From contig NZ_FOEF01000002.1 in NCBI RefSeq assembly GCF_900110575.1, positions 310,001-374,000 on the forward strand: a stretch of 64,000 bases of DNA, read 5' to 3'. Positions 61,662-64,000 of the stretch are shown here, piece after piece (position 1 is the first letter of the stretch; each line of letters starts with the position of its first letter). Source of the DNA: Amycolatopsis saalfeldensis (GTDB taxonomy: Bacteria; Actinomycetota; Actinomycetes; Mycobacteriales; Pseudonocardiaceae). The notes beneath the pieces are model-generated. The model ran no database searches. It saw nothing but the letters and a program-made list of their open reading frames with translations, and was not told where the DNA came from. A program made the translations under genes and the position numbers.

Positions 61662-61808
61662 GCGCCAGCCGCTGTCCACTTCGTCCTCTTGCTGACCGCT
61701 TGGGGGCATCCGCGACCAATGGCCGTGGCAGCCGTGGGGTGGGAGAGTTTTAATCCGGTGGTACACCCCGAAAATCCCGCACCCGCGGGAGCCGCCGGAA
61801 GGAACAGA

Positions 61809-63080
61809 ATGGCTGCTCAGCTCGGCAAGAACTCTCGTGCGCGCCGGACCCTCGCGCTGACTGTGGGGGCTGCTGCCGCCCTGTCGCTGTGCGCCGCCGG
61901 AGCGCCGGCGACCGCCGCGCCGGTGGCCAAGCACCACCAGTTCAGCTCGGCGGCGTCGCTGCTGGGCGGGGCGAAGTCGCCGCAGGAGCGGGCGGCGCTG
62001 ACCGACCGCGCGCTCGCCGCGGCCGGCAACAGCCTCCAGACCTCCTACGACACGAAACCGTTGTACGACCAGGGAATCGACGGCACCGGCACCACGCTGG
62101 CGACGGTCGTCTCGTACGGGGACAAGGACATCCAGTCCTACATAGACAGTTACTCGAAGTCGCACGGCCTGCCCGCCGCCGACGTCCAGATCGTCGAGCC
62201 CGCGGGCAAGGTCCCGGCGTGCGGCGACCCCGGCACGCCCGCCGACTGCTCCAGCTGGGGCGGCGAGACCGACCTCGACGTCGCCATGTTCCACACGCTG
62301 GCGCCGAAGGCGAAGATCCTGGTCGTCGCCACGCCGACCTCGGAGACCCAGGGCATCGACGGGTTCCCGGACATGATGACGGCCATCGACTACCTGGCCG
62401 ACCACCATTCCGCGAACGTGATCTCGATGAGCCTCGGCACGCCGGAGGACGACTTCGACAGCTCCGCGCAGCTGCACGGCCTCGACGCGCACTTCAAGAA
62501 GGCGACCGACGCGGGCATCACGGTCACCGCCTCCACCGGCGACGACGGCTCGACCGGCACGAAGAAGGACAACACGCCGTGGGGCAAGAAGGTCGTGAGC
62601 TTCCCGGCCGCGAACTCCTACGTGACCGCGGTCGGCGGCACCGTGCTGCACACGGACTCCACCGGCACCCGGACCTCGCCCGACACGGTGTGGCCGCTCT
62701 CGGGCGGCGGCGTGTCGCACGAGTACCCCGCGCCGGACTGGCAGGCCGACGTGGACCAGACCACCAAGGCCACCGGGCGTTCGCTGCCGGACATCTCGCT
62801 GCTCGGCACGTCGGGCACCTCGCAGTCCTCGCCGCTGTTCGCCGCGGTGGTCGCGCTCGCCTCGCAGAAGGCGGGCAAGGGACTGGGCTTCATCAACCCG
62901 GCGCTGTACAAGATCGGTGCCGGCGCGGAGACCAACGGCCTGGTCGACGTGACCTCGGGCAGCAACGCCACGGACGGCGTGGACGGCTACGAGGCGGGCA
63001 AGGGCTTCGACATCGTGTCCGGCTGGGGCACCCTCGACGCGGCCAAGTTCGTCCCGGCGCTGGTGCAGCAGATCGGCTGA
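61809..63080 (+). CDS. Secreted S53 (sedolisin) family peptidase, second copy
   Basis: 423 aa from ATG 61809 (GGAAGGA upstream). Signal peptide to about 37 (GAPATAA). Catalytic E153 and D157 in GGETDLDVAMF, and S338 in SGTSQSSP; VISMSLGTPEDDF and TGDDGST contribute the oxyanion region. Only distantly similar to the S53 peptidase at 47132 (few Cys here), so not a recent duplication. Extracellular acid peptidase. Followed by a strong terminator. Confidence 0.93.
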   Translation: MAAQLGKNSRARRTLALTVGAAAALSLCAAGAPATAAPVAKHHQFSSAASLLGGAKSPQERAALTDRALAAAGNSLQTSYDTKPLYDQGIDGTGTTLATVVSYGDKDIQSYIDSYSKSHGLPAADVQIVEPAGKVPACGDPGTPADCSSWGGETDLDVAMFHTLAPKAKILVVATPTSETQGIDGFPDMMTAIDYLADHHSANVISMSLGTPEDDFDSSAQLHGLDAHFKKATDAGITVTASTGDDGSTGTKKDNTPWGKKVVSFPAANSYVTAVGGTVLHTDSTGTRTSPDTVWPLSGGGVSHEYPAPDWQADVDQTTKATGRSLPDISLLGTSGTSQSSPLFAAVVALASQKAGKGLGFINPALYKIGAGAETNGLVDVTSGSNATDGVDGYEAGKGFDIVSGWGTLDAAKFVPALVQQIG

Positions 63081-63096
63081 GCCACCAGGATTTCCG

Positions 63097-63137
63097 CGGG
63101 GCCGCCGGACCGGGCACGACCTGGTCCGGCGGCCCCG
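63097..63137 (+). terminator. Terminator after the second S53 peptidase
   Basis: CGGGGCCGCCGGACC (63097-63111) pairs perfectly with 63123-63137, 11-base loop, then TTCCCG. 16 bases after the stop. Confidence 0.85.
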
Positions 63138-63240
63138 TTCCCGTCCGGATGACCACGAACGGGTGACGGCGAGCAAGCGGGGACGCTACGGCGCGGGCAC
63201 CATGATCACCGGACCTGCCAGTGCCGAGATCGGAGCCGGA

Positions 63241-64000
63241 ATGCGCGAACTGCCGGGAAACGAGCGGAGCCGACGATGGCGGGCCGGGCTGCTGCTCGCG
63301 GCCGTCGCCGCGCTGCCGTGGGGGCTGATCACCGCGGGTCCCGCGGCCGCCGCCGACTATTCGCGGGCCGCCGGGAACTACGCGGGCTCGCAGATCGAGG
63401 CGCACGAGGGCGTGCACGGCCGCCCGGACACCGCCCGCGCGGACGTGAGCGGCGACCAGACCCTGGGCCACGACGTCAGCGGGCACCAGGGCCCGGTCGA
63501 CTGGCCGGCGGCCAGCGGCTCGGGCGCGCGGTTCGCCTACGTGAAGGCCACCGAGGGCACCGGGTTCGTCAACCCGCAGTTCGGCGCGCAGTACAACGGC
63601 GCGCACGGCGCCGGGATCATCCGCGGCGCCTACCACTTCGCCCGCCCGGACGTCTCCACCGGTGCGCAGCAGGCCGAGTACTTCATCGCGAACGGCGGCG
63701 GCTGGAACGGCGACGGCAAGACACTGCCGGGCGCGGTCGACCTCGAGTACAACCCGTACGGCGACGCTTGTTACGGCAAGAGCCCGGCGGACATGACGAA
63801 CTGGATCGCCGACTTCACCAGCACCTACCTGGCGAAGGAGAAGCGCAGCGCGCTGATCTACACCAGCACCGCGTGGTGGAAGCTCTGCACCGGCAACACG
63901 GGCCGCTTCGGCAACACCGACCCGCTGTGGCTCGCCCGTTACGCGCCGCAGGTGGGGGAACTGCCCGCGGGCTGGGACAAGCAGAGCATCTGGCAGTTCT
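63241..64000 (+). CDS. Secreted GH25 muramidase (lysozyme), 3' partial
   Basis: ATG 63241 with GGAG seven bases upstream; 253 codons are read and the frame is still open at the right edge. Signal peptide to about 40 (GLITAGPAAAA). GH25 signature parts: GHDVSGHQGPVDWP, FAYVKATEGTGFVNPQF, GIIRGAYHFARPDVS and the acidic catalytic segment GAVDLEYNPYG, then IYTSTAWWKLC and DPLWLARYAPQ. It hydrolyses the beta-1,4 link in peptidoglycan, like Streptomyces N,O-diacetylmuramidases. Probably only a short C-terminal piece is missing. Confidence 0.93.
   Translation, partial: MRELPGNERSRRWRAGLLLAAVAALPWGLITAGPAAAADYSRAAGNYAGSQIEAHEGVHGRPDTARADVSGDQTLGHDVSGHQGPVDWPAASGSGARFAYVKATEGTGFVNPQFGAQYNGAHGAGIIRGAYHFARPDVSTGAQQAEYFIANGGGWNGDGKTLPGAVDLEYNPYGDACYGKSPADMTNWIADFTSTYLAKEKRSALIYTSTAWWKLCTGNTGRFGNTDPLWLARYAPQVGELPAGWDKQSIWQF

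Overview
The window is chromosomal DNA from a high-GC actinobacterium, most likely of the Pseudonocardiaceae (Amycolatopsis-like). Evidence: very GC-rich codons, many GTG/TTG starts, a complete Pup-proteasome locus, many -10-like hexamers 6-7 bases before a start codon (leaderless mRNAs), and a gene order collinear in outline with the Mycobacterium tuberculosis interval from pepE (Rv2089c) to trmI (Rv2118c). Inserted gene blocks interrupt that backbone. No rRNA, tRNA, CRISPR array, transposase, integrase or phage gene was seen.

Bases 1-26,550: protein turnover and secretion backbone. trmI tail, two membrane-anchored DUF-type proteins, proteasomal ATPase ARC/Mpa (C-terminal GQYL), a DMT exporter, a small DNA-binding-like gene with an aldo/keto reductase, a lipoprotein, a Nudix hydrolase, then dop-pup-prcB-prcA. 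An accessory block (amidase, methyltransferase, broken epoxide hydrolase, TetR plus FAD monooxygenase, esterase, PAP2-lipid kinase fusion) separates prcA from pafA. Then come a beta-propeller protein, HxlR, pafB-pafC, a small membrane protein, tatA-tatC and a lipid kinase. Pup ends in Gly-Gly-Glu, so it is ligation-ready without deamidation.

Bases 26,550-37,000: helY helicase, Q/P-rich DUF4333 membrane protein, DUF4333 lipoprotein, Eis-like acetyltransferase, 5'-3' exonuclease, an NmrA-like/CPBP gene pair behind a 16-codon coupled leader ORF, M24 peptidase, Lrp regulator, and a MazEF-like pair.

Bases 37,000-43,230: regulatory and redox block. SGNH hydrolase, an aldo/keto reductase behind a textbook MerR-type promoter, an ECF42-type sigma factor with its DGPF partner, divergent LysR/SDR, and a STAS protein without the usual phospho-serine.

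Bases 43,230-64,000: secreted-enzyme island. GH16 glucanase, CBM56/beta-helix protein, two S53 peptidases, an S1 protease, GH78 rhamnosidase coupled to a frameshifted GH3 glucosidase, and a GH25 muramidase cut by the window end. Embedded in it is a Baeyer-Villiger monooxygenase/AurF-like diiron oxygenase operon with a divergent TetR. LacI-like and DasR-like palindromes precede several of these genes, suggesting sugar-controlled expression. I found no clearly undescribed multi-gene system. The best candidates for new biology are the twin-operator small regulator (4.8-5.2 kb), the diiron/BVMO/TetR module (49.6-52.8 kb), and the orphan MerR-type promoter (39.3 kb).
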